Assembly (NCBI GenBank): GCA_947478535.1
Contig: CANJXD010000163.1
Location: 1-10,637, forward strand
Direction: 5' to 3'
Length of the DNA stretch: 10,637 bases
DNA from: Acetobacteraceae bacterium
GTDB taxonomy: Bacteria > Pseudomonadota > Alphaproteobacteria > Acetobacterales > Acetobacteraceae
The translations under genes were made by a program, and so were the position numbers. Positions 1-6,613 of this stretch are shown piece after piece (position 1 is the first letter of the stretch; every line of letters starts with the position of its first letter). The notes beneath the pieces were generated by a model. The model worked only from the letters and a program-made list of their open reading frames with translations. It did no database searches and was not told the DNA's origin.

Positions 1-802
1 CCAGATCCTCAACCTGGAGCAGGAACTCGGCACGGCGCTGTTCGACCGGCTGCCGGCTGGCATGCGGCTGACGGCGGCGGGCGAGATGCTGTTGCAGCAC
101 GTCGTCGGCACGCTGCTGGATTTCGACCGGGTGCGGACGCGGATCGATGACCTGAAGGCGGCGCGCAGCGGGCATGTTTCGATTGTCGCGGTGGACAGCC
201 TGCTGGTGGATTTCCTGCCTCGCGCCGTCGATCGCTTCCGCGCCGATTTCCCCGCCGTCACCCATGCGCTGGATGCCGCCAACCCGGCGGAGGTCCCGCG
301 CCTCGTGGCGGAGGGCACGGCTGATCTCGGCTTCACCTTCGTCGGCCCGACCGGCCCGTCGCTCCGCTTCGAGCATGAGGTACCGGCGCCGATCGGGGTT
401 GTCATGCCGTCGGACCATCCACTGCGGGCGAAGCGGGAAGTGAGTTTCGAGGATGCGGCGGGGTACCCCTTCCTCGCCCAGGCTGGCCCGCTGCCGCGTT
501 CGGCGGATGTGGATGCGGGCTTCGCGCGCTTCCGGTCTGGACTGAAACCGCGGCTGATTTCCAATTCCATCCAGGCGCTGAAGACCGCGATACGCCTCAA
601 CCTGGGCATCGCCTTCTTCACCCGCCTCGGCTTCCTGGAGGAGATCGAGCGCGGCGAAGTGGCCTGGCGCCCCTTCGACAGCCCGGCCATCAACACATTG
701 CGGATCGGCCTGCTGGTGCCCCTCGCCCGCCCCGCCACCGCCCCGGCGCGGGAGATGACGGCGCGACTGGTCGAGGAAATGGCACGACTCGAAACCGCCT
801 GA
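1..802 (+). CDS. LysR-family transcriptional regulator, 5' end missing
   Basis: The reading frame is open from base 2, and 266 codons are visible before the TGA at 800-802. The first visible residues (QILNLEQELGTALFDR, then a G-x-RLTAAGE stretch) are the end of the LysR winged helix-turn-helix: recognition helix, 'ELG-LF-R' and 'LT-AGE' signatures. The start codon and most of the DNA-binding domain therefore lie left of the window. The rest is a typical type-2 periplasmic-binding-protein effector domain, with a core opening at 'GHVSIVAVDSLLVDFLP' and a late 'LNLGIAFFTRLG' segment like the family's 'G-GIA-LP' region. LysR proteins are tetrameric activators or repressors that bind small-molecule co-inducers. 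The gene lies upstream of, and parallel to, the transporter operon rather than divergent from it, so its target may lie off the left edge. The effector is unknown. Family call firm; role in this cluster uncertain. Confidence 0.93.
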   Translation, partial: QILNLEQELGTALFDRLPAGMRLTAAGEMLLQHVVGTLLDFDRVRTRIDDLKAARSGHVSIVAVDSLLVDFLPRAVDRFRADFPAVTHALDAANPAEVPRLVAEGTADLGFTFVGPTGPSLRFEHEVPAPIGVVMPSDHPLRAKREVSFEDAAGYPFLAQAGPLPRSADVDAGFARFRSGLKPRLISNSIQALKTAIRLNLGIAFFTRLGFLEEIERGEVAWRPFDSPAINTLRIGLLVPLARPATAPAREMTARLVEEMARLETA

Positions 803-806
803 CCCG

Positions 807-877
807 GGGCGAGGCAGCGCCCGCGCCGCCTGCCGCTTTGCCCCCCCGAATCCCGGTTGGCGAGGCGCGAATGCGCC
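807..877 (+). terminator. Possible weak terminator region after the LysR gene
   Basis: Two short GC-rich inverted repeats follow the LysR stop codon: GGGCG (807-811) with CGCCC (818-822), and GGCGC (864-868) with GCGCC (873-877) around a GAAT loop. Neither is followed by a proper T tract; the best is CTTTG at 836-840 and ATTT at 884-887. They could help end LysR transcription, but in DNA this GC-rich such hairpins also arise by chance. No gene is visible between 803 and 1037; besides this, the gap holds an operator palindrome and leader hairpins. Confidence 0.2.
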
Positions 878-885
878 GCCATCAT

Positions 886-897
886 TTGTCCGGACAC
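886..897. promoter_or_regulatory. Operator site 1: TTGTCCGGACA palindrome upstream of the TRAP operon
   Basis: The sequence carries the perfect 10-bp palindrome TGTCCGGACA at 887-896, preceded by T. The same 11-mer recurs in the three other multi-gene gaps of the window. Its form (GT and AC separated by 4 bases, dyad symmetric) fits operators of GntR-family HutC-type repressors, and such a regulator is encoded at 4898-5665. This copy sits 84 bp after the LysR stop and 141 bp before the dctP ATG, farther from its gene than the other three. Binding by the local GntR protein is inference. Confidence 0.72.
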
Positions 898-899
898 CT

Positions 900-960
900 T
901 TCGCCGGGAGGCGAATTGCCCGAAGCTGCCCCACCCACGACCCGGCCGTGCAGCGGGTGG
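900..960 (+). other. Possible structured 5' leader of the TRAP operon
   Basis: Directly after operator 1 lies a 6-bp inverted repeat, TTCGCC (900-905) and GGCGAA (910-915), with a GGGA loop that fits the GNRA tetraloop pattern. Further on, CCACC (931-935) pairs with GGTGG (956-960) around an inner CACG (936-939)/CGTG (947-950) stem. If transcription starts near operator 1, the dctP mRNA would have a leader of roughly 100-140 nt containing these hairpins. No known riboswitch is recognised, and the remainder up to 1037 shows only a ribosome binding site. Confidence 0.25.
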
Positions 961-1037
961 AGGGCTTCCGCGACAGGCGCCCCTGGCGTCCTGCCGTGCA
1001 CTACCATCCGCCAAGGACAGGGAGAGACAGGAGAACC

Positions 1038-2126
1038 ATGATGAAATTCACGACATTCGGGCGCGCCGCCATGGGCGCGTTCCTTGCCACGGGTCTTGCC
1101 TCCGGGCTGATGGCGGGCACGGCCAGCGCCCAGGGGCCGCAGGTCAACATCCAGGCGGTGACGCAGCCGACACCGGCCATCCCGCAATATACCCGCGTCG
1201 ACATCCCCCTGCTGCGCGATGGCCTCGCGGCGCAGAGCAATGGCCGCATCCGCGTCAACCTCTCCGCCTGGCCGGAGCGGAACCTGAATGGGCCGGAGAT
1301 CATCCGCCTCGTCCGTTCGGGCCAGGTGGAAATCGGCGGCGTGCCGCTGAATACTGTCGCCGGCGACGTGCCGCTGCTGGACATGGTGGACCTCGCCGGC
1401 CTGAACCCGACCATCGGCCAGGCCCGCCAGGTCGCCGATGCGCTGCTGCCGGAAGTGAACCGGGGGCTGGAGCGTTTCGGCGTCCGGATCATCGCCATGG
1501 CGCCCTATCCCGCGCAGGTGCTGTTCTGCCGCGAACGCGCGAATTCGCTGGCCGATCTGCGTGGCCGCCGGATCCGCACGGGTGGCGGCAGCATCAATGA
1601 TTTCGTCGCCGCCGTCGGCGGGCAGGCCGTCGGCATCGGCTTCCCCGAGGTCTATGCGGCGCTGGAACGCGGCGTGGCCGATTGCGCCATCACCGGCACC
1701 GGTTCGGGCAACGGCGCCCGCTGGTACGAAGTCACGACGCACATGTATGCGCTGCCCGTGGCGTGGTCGACCTATGGCTACTTCATCAACCTCGCCTGGT
1801 GGAACCGCCTCGACGCCCAGGCGAAGGAGATGATCACCGCAACCTTCGCCCAGGTGCAGGACGAACAGTGGAAGCTGGGTGACGCAGCCTCCGAGGACGG
1901 CATCGCCTGCAACATCGGCGACCGCGCGAATTGCTCCATCGGCCGTGTGGTGGAAACTCGCCCGATGACCGTCACCCGCCCGACCCCGGCGGATCTGGAC
2001 ACGCTGCGCGGCATTCTCACGAACAGCGTGCTGCCTGCCTTCGTCCGCCGATGCGGCGCCGCCTGTGGGGAGACCTACAACCGCGTCGTCGCCCCGATCT
2101 CCGGCGTTCGCTACGAGGCACGCTGA
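1038..2126 (+). CDS. TRAP transporter substrate-binding protein (DctP family)
   Basis: This 362-residue periplasmic solute receptor captures an organic acid and delivers it to the DctQ-DctM membrane pair. Residues 1-31 are a signal peptide: a basic start (MMKFTTFGRA), a hydrophobic core, and an Ala-Ser-Ala cleavage site before Q32. The DctP fold follows. Its key motif is 'LADLRGRRIRT' (171-181), in which R180 aligns with the family's conserved carboxylate-binding arginine; 'PEVYAALERGVADCAIT' (203-219) is the usual hinge/helix signature. I chose ATG 1038 because GGAG lies just upstream (around 1029-1034) and it begins the signal peptide; an ATG at 948 would add a non-signal extension. The mature protein has six cysteines (164, 216, 291, 299, 339, 343), four in a C-terminal region. 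The substrate is probably a carboxylate but is unknown. The dctQ start follows 2 nt after the stop. Confidence 0.93.
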   Translation: MMKFTTFGRAAMGAFLATGLASGLMAGTASAQGPQVNIQAVTQPTPAIPQYTRVDIPLLRDGLAAQSNGRIRVNLSAWPERNLNGPEIIRLVRSGQVEIGGVPLNTVAGDVPLLDMVDLAGLNPTIGQARQVADALLPEVNRGLERFGVRIIAMAPYPAQVLFCRERANSLADLRGRRIRTGGGSINDFVAAVGGQAVGIGFPEVYAALERGVADCAITGTGSGNGARWYEVTTHMYALPVAWSTYGYFINLAWWNRLDAQAKEMITATFAQVQDEQWKLGDAASEDGIACNIGDRANCSIGRVVETRPMTVTRPTPADLDTLRGILTNSVLPAFVRRCGAACGETYNRVVAPISGVRYEAR

Positions 2127-2128
2127 GC

Positions 2129-2767
2129 GTGCAACGGCCCGCAAACCTCGCATTGCGGGCCGCCACCGGCCTGCGGCGCGCCATCGGCCTGCTCGCCACC
2201 GTCATGGGATACGTGGCGGGCTGGGGCTTCGTGCTCTGCGCCTTTTTCATCACCTTCGATGTGCTGGCGCGCGCCATCCTGCGCGTCAGCACGCAATCCA
2301 CCACCGAGATCACAGGCTACATGCTGGCCTTCGGGCTTTCCTGGGGGCTCGCCCATGCCTTGGCCACGCGGTCCCATGTGCGGATCGACATGCTGGTGAA
2401 CCGGCTGCCGCAACCGCTGCGCATCCCGCTGCATCTGGCCTCGCTCACGCTGCTTGGCGTCTTCGTGGGCTTTGTGGCCAATGGGGCGTGGGACCTGGTG
2501 GATGAATCGCTGCTGTTCAACGCCACCGACATCAGCCTGCTGCGCACACCGCTCGCCATCCCGCAGGGGCTCTGGGCAGCGGGGCTCATCGTGTTTCTTC
2601 TGCTGATCGTGCTGATGCTGGTGGAGAACGTATTGCTGGCACTCACCGGGGATGCGCGGGAGGTGGAGCGCAACCTGTCGTCCCGCGGCTATGACGAGGA
2701 AGCGCGGGAGGCTCTGGAAGCCCTCGGCGCCCTGCCACCTGCCACGGGCGGGGAGGCCGGCCGATGA
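2129..2767 (+). CDS. TRAP transporter small permease (DctQ family)
   Basis: This 212-residue inner-membrane protein is the small subunit of the TRAP permease; it pairs with DctM for Na+-driven uptake of the ligand bound by DctP. Four hydrophobic segments lie near residues 28-47, 62-80, 100-122 and 147-171. Family signatures are 'FDVLARAI' (43-50), the Glu-containing start of the second segment (E60 onward) and 'RSHVRIDMLVNRLP' (81-94). No good ATG exists at the right place. The GTG at 2129 starts 2 nt after the dctP stop and has GAGG at 2115-2118 about 10 nt upstream; a later ATG at 2204 would remove residues preceding the first membrane segment. After the last segment there is a roughly 38-residue charged, Glu/Arg/Ala-rich cytoplasmic tail, longer than in many DctQ proteins. 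The stop codon overlaps the dctM start (ATGA). Confidence 0.9.
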   Translation: MQRPANLALRAATGLRRAIGLLATVMGYVAGWGFVLCAFFITFDVLARAILRVSTQSTTEITGYMLAFGLSWGLAHALATRSHVRIDMLVNRLPQPLRIPLHLASLTLLGVFVGFVANGAWDLVDESLLFNATDISLLRTPLAIPQGLWAAGLIVFLLLIVLMLVENVLLALTGDAREVERNLSSRGYDEEAREALEALGALPPATGGEAGR

Positions 2768-4137
2768 TCGCCGTCGTCTTCATTCTCGTCATGCTGATCG
2801 TGCTGCTGGGCCTGTCGCTGACCGGCGCGGGGGGCGGCGTGGATGTGCCGATCGCCGGCGTGCTGCTGATGCTGGGCATCTTCGGCAGCTTCTTCGCGGC
2901 CGGCATCTATGTCGGCGCGGCGCTCGGCGTGCTCGGCCTCATCGCCGGGTTCATGTATTCGGACCGGCCGTTCTGGCTGTTCCTCGGACAGACCGCCTGG
3001 GGGCCATCATCGTCCTTCGTGCTCGTCGCCGTGCCGCTGTTCCTGCTGATGGGGGAAATCCTGCTGCGGGCCGGCTTGTCGGAACGGCTGTATCGCGCGC
3101 TGAACCTGTGGCTGAACCGCATGCCGGGCGGGCTGCTGCACACGAATATCGTCGCCTCCGGCGTCTTTTCCGCCATCTCCGGCTCCTCCGTCGCCACCGC
3201 GGCGACGATGGGCTCCGTCGCCATGCCTTTCTTCCAGGGGCGCGGCTATGACCCGAAGATGGTGATGGGCAGCCTTGCCGCCGGTGGCGCGCTCGGCAAC
3301 CTGATCCCGCCGGGCATCACCTTCATCATCTACGCGCTGATCACCGAGACCTCCGTCGGCGCGCTGTATCTGGCGGCGGTGGGGCCTTCGCTGCTGGTCA
3401 TGGCCTTCTTCATCCTGGTGATCCTGATGAAGAAGGGCGCGGCGCCGCCGCCCGGCCCGGTGATTCCGCTGGGGGAGAAAATCCGCGGCCTGGTCGGACT
3501 GATCCCGACGCTGCTGCTCATCTTCATCGTGCTCGGCACCATCTATGCAGGGCTGGCGACACCCACGGAATCGGCGGCCCTTGGCGTGGTGGCGGCACTG
3601 GGTATCGCGGTGGTGGAACGGCGCTTTTCCTTCCGCATGCTGCATGCCTGCGCCGAGGCGACGGCGCGCAACACGGCGATGATCGGGCTGATCCTGCTCG
3701 GCGCCTATGTGCTGAACTACGTCATCACGATGCTCGGCATTCCGCAGGTGATGGCGGGCTTCGTCGCCGGCCTGCCGCTGCCGCCCTGGGTCATCATGGC
3801 GCTGATCATCGGCTTCTACCTCGCACTCGGTACCTTCATGGAAGGTTTTTCCATGATCATCACCACCATCCCCGTGATCTTCCCGGTGGTGACGGCGCTG
3901 GGGTATGATCCGATCTGGTTCGGCGTCATCGTCACCATGCTGGTGGAAATCGCGTTGATCAGCCCGCCGGACGGCACGGTGCTGTATGTGCTGCAGGGGT
4001 TGCGGAAGGATGGCGGGGCCATCGGCGATGTCTTCGCCGGCGTGCTGCCCTTCTGCGCCGTCTACATCCTGGCCATCGCGCTGATGATGGTCTTCCCCGA
4101 CATCGCGCTGTGGCTGCCGCGCGTCTCCGGCCCCTGA
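2764..4137 (+). CDS. TRAP transporter large permease (DctM family)
   Basis: This 457-residue polytopic inner-membrane protein is the transport subunit of the TRAP system. Characteristic stretches are 'VPLFLLMGEIL' (90-100), 'GVFSAISGSSVATAATMGSV' (133-152), 'GGALGNLIPPGITFIIYAL' (174-192), 'GLATPTESAALGVVAA' (263-278) and 'GTFMEGFSMIITTIPVIFP' (356-374). The last conserved block, 'LISPPDGTVLYVLQG' (398-412), replaces the commoner 'PPVG' form. The protein is somewhat longer than the usual DctM of about 425-430 residues; much of the extra length lies at the N-terminus, where a hydrophobic segment (1-20) precedes a GAGGG linker. ATG 2764 overlaps the dctQ stop by 4 nt, has GGGAGG 7 nt upstream, and implies translational coupling. 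The following DUF2848 gene starts 11 nt after the stop. Confidence 0.96.
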   Translation: MIAVVFILVMLIVLLGLSLTGAGGGVDVPIAGVLLMLGIFGSFFAAGIYVGAALGVLGLIAGFMYSDRPFWLFLGQTAWGPSSSFVLVAVPLFLLMGEILLRAGLSERLYRALNLWLNRMPGGLLHTNIVASGVFSAISGSSVATAATMGSVAMPFFQGRGYDPKMVMGSLAAGGALGNLIPPGITFIIYALITETSVGALYLAAVGPSLLVMAFFILVILMKKGAAPPPGPVIPLGEKIRGLVGLIPTLLLIFIVLGTIYAGLATPTESAALGVVAALGIAVVERRFSFRMLHACAEATARNTAMIGLILLGAYVLNYVITMLGIPQVMAGFVAGLPLPPWVIMALIIGFYLALGTFMEGFSMIITTIPVIFPVVTALGYDPIWFGVIVTMLVEIALISPPDGTVLYVLQGLRKDGGAIGDVFAGVLPFCAVYILAIALMMVFPDIALWLPRVSGP

Positions 4138-4148
4138 GGACCGTGGGG

Positions 4149-4829
4149 ATGCTGCATTTCGACCGGATCACCACCGCCGGCGCGGACCGCATCGGCATCA
4201 CGCCGACCGCGCTGGTCATCGCCGGCTGGACCGGGCGGGATGAGGCGGCGCTGCGCCACCATATCGAGGAGCTCGCCGCCATCGGCGTCGCACCGCCTTC
4301 CGCCGTGCCGCTGTACTACCGTGCGGCGGCGGCGAATGTGACGCAGGCGGCGGTGCTGGAAGTGCTCGGCCCCGACAGTTCGGGGGAGGTGGAGCCGGTG
4401 ATCGTCTCGCTGGCCGATGGGCTCTGGGTTGGCGTGGGGTCAGACCATACGGACCGCAAGGCGGAAGCGGCAGGGATCGCGCTGTCAAAGCAGCTATGCG
4501 GCAAGCCGATCGGCACGGCGCTGTGGCCGCTGGCGGAGGTGGAGGGGCATTGGGACAGCCTGGTGCTGCGCGCCCGCGCGACGATCGGGACGAAGGAAAT
4601 GCTGTATCAGGACGGCGGCATCGCCACGCTGCGCCACCCGCGGGACCTGCTGGCGCGCCGTCCCGGCGGGCCGGGACTGCCACCGGGGACGGTGATGTTC
4701 TGCGGCACGATCGGCGCCATAGGCGGCATCCGCCCGGCGACGCGCTTTGCCGTGGAACTGCACGACCCCGTGCTCGGGCGAACGCTGCGCCACGCCTATG
4801 ATGTGCGGGAACTGCCCGTGGTGAGTTGA
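4149..4829 (+). CDS. DUF2848 family protein, FAH-like C-terminal half
   Basis: This 226-residue soluble protein, with no signal peptide, matches my memory of the DUF2848 family, for which I know no proven function. Visible conserved blocks are 'SDHTDR' (98-103), 'SKQLCGKP' (113-120), 'GHWDSLVLRA' (133-142), 'PPGTVMFCGTIGAIGG' (178-193) and 'FAVELHDPVLGRTLRHAYDV' (200-219). The last two resemble the C-terminal core of fumarylacetoacetate hydrolase/hydratase proteins, where 'GD-I-TGTP-GVG' is followed by a beta strand carrying 'V-I-G-L-N-V'-type residues. That suggests, but does not prove, a metal-dependent hydrolase or lyase acting on the imported acid. The ATG at 4149 has TGAGGA (4135-4140) 8 nt upstream, overlapping the dctM stop; an ATG at 4110 would overlap dctM deeply. 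It is the last gene of the TRAP operon. Confidence 0.82.
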   Translation: MLHFDRITTAGADRIGITPTALVIAGWTGRDEAALRHHIEELAAIGVAPPSAVPLYYRAAAANVTQAAVLEVLGPDSSGEVEPVIVSLADGLWVGVGSDHTDRKAEAAGIALSKQLCGKPIGTALWPLAEVEGHWDSLVLRARATIGTKEMLYQDGGIATLRHPRDLLARRPGGPGLPPGTVMFCGTIGAIGGIRPATRFAVELHDPVLGRTLRHAYDVRELPVVS

Positions 4830-4868
4830 GGCCGCCCCCCACCGGCGCAGTTGTCCGGACAGGCGGCC
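4830..4868. repeat. Inverted repeat GGCCGCC/GGCGGCC flanking operator 2
   Basis: GGCCGCC at 4830-4836, starting one base after the DUF2848 stop, is exactly complementary to GGCGGCC at 4862-4868. The 25 nt between them hold almost all of operator 2. The two dyads are not concentric, so this is not simply a longer operator. As RNA it would give a 7-bp GC stem with a large loop and no T tract after it, so a terminator is possible but weak. Confidence 0.3.
4851..4862. promoter_or_regulatory. Operator site 2: TTGTCCGGACA palindrome upstream of the GntR gene
   Basis: The perfect palindrome TGTCCGGACA at 4852-4861, preceded by T, ends 36 bp before the GntR gene ATG at 4898. The position fits negative autoregulation, common for HutC-type repressors. 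TTGTCC (4851-4856) matches four of six bases of a -35 box, and TAGCCT at 4874-4879, 17 bp further, is a poor -10. If these are used, the repressor would cover the -35 element; this promoter reading is speculative. Confidence 0.74.
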
Positions 4869-4897
4869 GCGAGTAGCCTCAAGGACAAGATACGGGG

Positions 4898-5665
4898 ATG
4901 GGGGCGATGAAGGCGGGCCAGGGTCGGCAATTGGCGATGAATGTGCCGCGGCCACCGCTTTATGCCCGGATCGAAACGCTGCTGCGCGATGCCATCGCGG
5001 ATGGTCGCTACGGCATCGGCACGCTGCTGCCGACGGAAGCTGAATTGTGCGAGACGCTGCGCGTGTCCCGCCACACGATCCGGGAGGCGCTGCGTCGCCT
5101 CGTCGAATCCGGGCTGGTGGAACGCCGCCAAGGCGCGGGCACGATGGTGGTGGCCCGCGAATCGCCGCGCGGCACGGTGCAATCGCTCCGCAGTATCGAA
5201 TCGCTGTTCCAGTACGCCGCCGATACGCGCCTTGATATCCACACCCGCCGCATGGTGCCGCTGAGTGTCGAGGATGCGGCAGAAATCCCCGCCACGGCCG
5301 GGGAACGCTGGCTGTGGCTGGACGGCATGCGGATCGGCCAGGATGGCGTGCCGATCGCGACGGCGGAGGTGCTGATCGACCCGCGCTTCGCCGCCATCGG
5401 CAATGCGCTGCCCGAACGCGGCGCCATCTACGCCATGATCGAAAGCCGCTTCGGGGTGGAGGTGTCGGAAGTGGTGCAGGAAATCACCGCGGCACCGATG
5501 CCCGCGCCGGTCGCCCACGCACTCGGCCGAAAGCCGCGCACGGTGGGGATGCGCTTCCTGCGCCGCTACCTCGGCACGGATGGCGCGACGGTGCTGCTGT
5601 CCCGGTCCTGGCACCCGGCGGAACGCTTCACCTATGCGATGCGGTTGCGGCGTGGTGAAGGCTGA
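4898..5665 (+). CDS. GntR-family transcriptional regulator, HutC subfamily (UTRA domain)
   Basis: This is a 255-residue ligand-responsive repressor. Residues about 19-85 form a GntR winged helix-turn-helix, with 'PLYARIETLLRDAI' (20-33), 'LLPTEAELCETLRVSRHTI' (43-61), 'REALRRLVESGLV' (62-74) and the wing 'RRQGAGTMVV' (76-85). Residues about 95-250 form a UTRA effector domain: the paired strands near 137-160 ('RWLWLDGMRIGQDG', 'VPIATAEVLID') and the closing 'LLSRSWHPAERFTYAMRLRR' are typical. In this family the effector is usually the substrate or an early intermediate of the controlled pathway. The start is ambiguous: ATG 4898 (AAGGA at 4881-4885), ATG 4907 or ATG 4937; all precede the HTH. 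It lies centrally between transporter and enzyme genes, and its predicted operator occurs in front of itself and the three other units. Family firm; operator assignment inferred. Confidence 0.94.
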   Translation: MGAMKAGQGRQLAMNVPRPPLYARIETLLRDAIADGRYGIGTLLPTEAELCETLRVSRHTIREALRRLVESGLVERRQGAGTMVVARESPRGTVQSLRSIESLFQYAADTRLDIHTRRMVPLSVEDAAEIPATAGERWLWLDGMRIGQDGVPIATAEVLIDPRFAAIGNALPERGAIYAMIESRFGVEVSEVVQEITAAPMPAPVAHALGRKPRTVGMRFLRRYLGTDGATVLLSRSWHPAERFTYAMRLRRGEG

Positions 5666-5672
5666 GGGGCAC

Positions 5673-5701
5673 TTTCCGAAGCCAACGCAGGGCGCTAGCA
5701 T
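5673..5701 (+). promoter_or_regulatory. Candidate promoter for the deacetylase-prpD unit
   Basis: TTTCCG (5673-5678) and TAGCAT (5696-5701, four of six matches to TATAAT) are separated by 17 bp. The expected transcription start, near 5708, would fall at the centre of operator 3, a position that would allow direct repression. The -35 match is poor (three of six), so this remains a weak prediction. Confidence 0.25.
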
Positions 5702-5713
5702 TTGTCCGGACAA
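5702..5713. promoter_or_regulatory. Operator site 3: TTGTCCGGACAA palindrome upstream of the deacetylase gene
   Basis: This is one of the two copies symmetric over 12 bp (TTGTCCGGACAA). Partial symmetry extends outward: GCA on the left and TAGC on the right give 8 of 10 matching half-site bases. It ends 15 bp before the ATG at 5729, so a bound repressor would sit over or just downstream of the transcription start. It is the same 11-mer as the three other sites. Confidence 0.74.
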
Positions 5714-5728
5714 TAGCAGGTGACCCGG

Positions 5729-6613
5729 ATGCCCACCCCTCCCTGGCCGCGGGATGCCCGCCTCGCCCTTTCCGTCGTCGTCAATGTCGAGGAAGGCGCC
5801 GAAATGTCGGTCGCCGATGGCGACAAGGGGCCGGAACCGGTCGATGAGCTGGGCGTGCATCTGAAGGCGCCGATTCGCAATTTCGCCAATGAATCCAACT
5901 ACCTCTACGGCATCCGCGCGGGCTGGCCACGGGTGGCGGCGCTGCTGTCGAAGCACGAGATCAAGGCCACCTTCACCGCCGCCGCCGTGGCGCTGGAACG
6001 CGCGCCGGAGATTGGCGCCGCCATCGCGGCAGGGGGCCATGAGGCGTGCAGCCATGGCTGGCGCTGGGTCCACCAATTCTCCTACGACGAGACGCGGGAG
6101 CGGGACTTCGTGAAGAAGGCGGTGGACAGCATCGCGCGGACGGCGGGCCACCGCCCAGTCGGCTGGCTGTCCCGCTACCTGCATTCGCCACGGCTGCGGA
6201 CCACGTTGGCGGAGGAAGGCTTCCTCTACCACATGGACGACTTTTCCGACGATGAGCCGCGTTGGGATGTGGTGGAGACGAAGGACGGGCCGCGCGCCAT
6301 CGTCATCATGCCCTATGCCCTCGACAGCAACGACATGAAGTTCTGGCTCGCCCCGGGCTACACGCCGCAGCAATGGCTGGACTACGCCATCGAGACCTTC
6401 GAGGTGCTGCATGAGGAAGGCGGCAGCGCCACGCGCATGATGTCGCTGGGCGTGCATCTGCGGATCATCGGCCGGCCCGGGCGCATCGGCGCCTTCGGGA
6501 AATTCCTGCAGCACGCGCGCAGCAGGCCCGGCGTCTGGATCACGACGCGGGCCGAGATCGCCCGCGCCTTCGCCGCCAACACCCCTGCCCCCGCGGAGCA
6601 AGCCGGCCGATGA
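5729..6613 (+). CDS. Polysaccharide deacetylase family protein, PuuE allantoinase-like amidohydrolase
   Basis: This 294-residue cytoplasmic protein (no signal peptide) has a NodB/CE4 fold. It resembles the PuuE branch (allantoinase, cyclic-imide-type hydrolases) more than sugar deacetylases. The first CE4 motif, usually TFDDG, is 'VNVEEG' (18-23). The second, usually H-T-x-x-H, is 'SHGWRW' (108-113), so H109 is kept but the second metal-binding His is replaced by W113. Further landmarks are 'GHEACSHGW' (103-111), 'GWLSRYLHSP' (145-154), 'HMDDFSDDEP' (168-177) and 'LDSNDMKFW' (198-206), the last two PuuE-like. The likely role is hydrolytic ring opening or cleavage of a C-N amide bond in a small molecule; substrate unknown. 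ATG 5729 has AGCAGG about 8 nt upstream and is preferred over the in-frame GTG at 5720. Its stop overlaps the prpD-like start (ATGA). Confidence 0.87.
   Translation: MPTPPWPRDARLALSVVVNVEEGAEMSVADGDKGPEPVDELGVHLKAPIRNFANESNYLYGIRAGWPRVAALLSKHEIKATFTAAAVALERAPEIGAAIAAGGHEACSHGWRWVHQFSYDETRERDFVKKAVDSIARTAGHRPVGWLSRYLHSPRLRTTLAEEGFLYHMDDFSDDEPRWDVVETKDGPRAIVIMPYALDSNDMKFWLAPGYTPQQWLDYAIETFEVLHEEGGSATRMMSLGVHLRIIGRPGRIGAFGKFLQHARSRPGVWITTRAEIARAFAANTPAPAEQAGR

Noticed and set aside
948..1037. Upstream ATG at 948 extending DctP by 30 residues
   Set aside because: The added Arg/Pro-rich segment would bury the signal peptide, while ATG 1038 has a good GGAG ribosome binding site.
838..1041. Short plus-strand open frame in the gap before dctP
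   Set aside because: It has no family resemblance, reads through the operator and hairpins, and has no convincing ribosome binding site.
1482..1490. Near-matches to the operator inside genes: GTCCGGATC here, TGTCCGGCAT at 8310-8319, TGTCCGGCTA near 9602
   Set aside because: They keep only one half-site and lack dyad symmetry; such halves are expected in GC-rich coding DNA.
4110..4148. ATG at 4110 as start of the DUF2848 protein
   Set aside because: It would overlap dctM by 28 bases; ATG 4149 has TGAGGA 8 nt upstream and starts where the family similarity begins.
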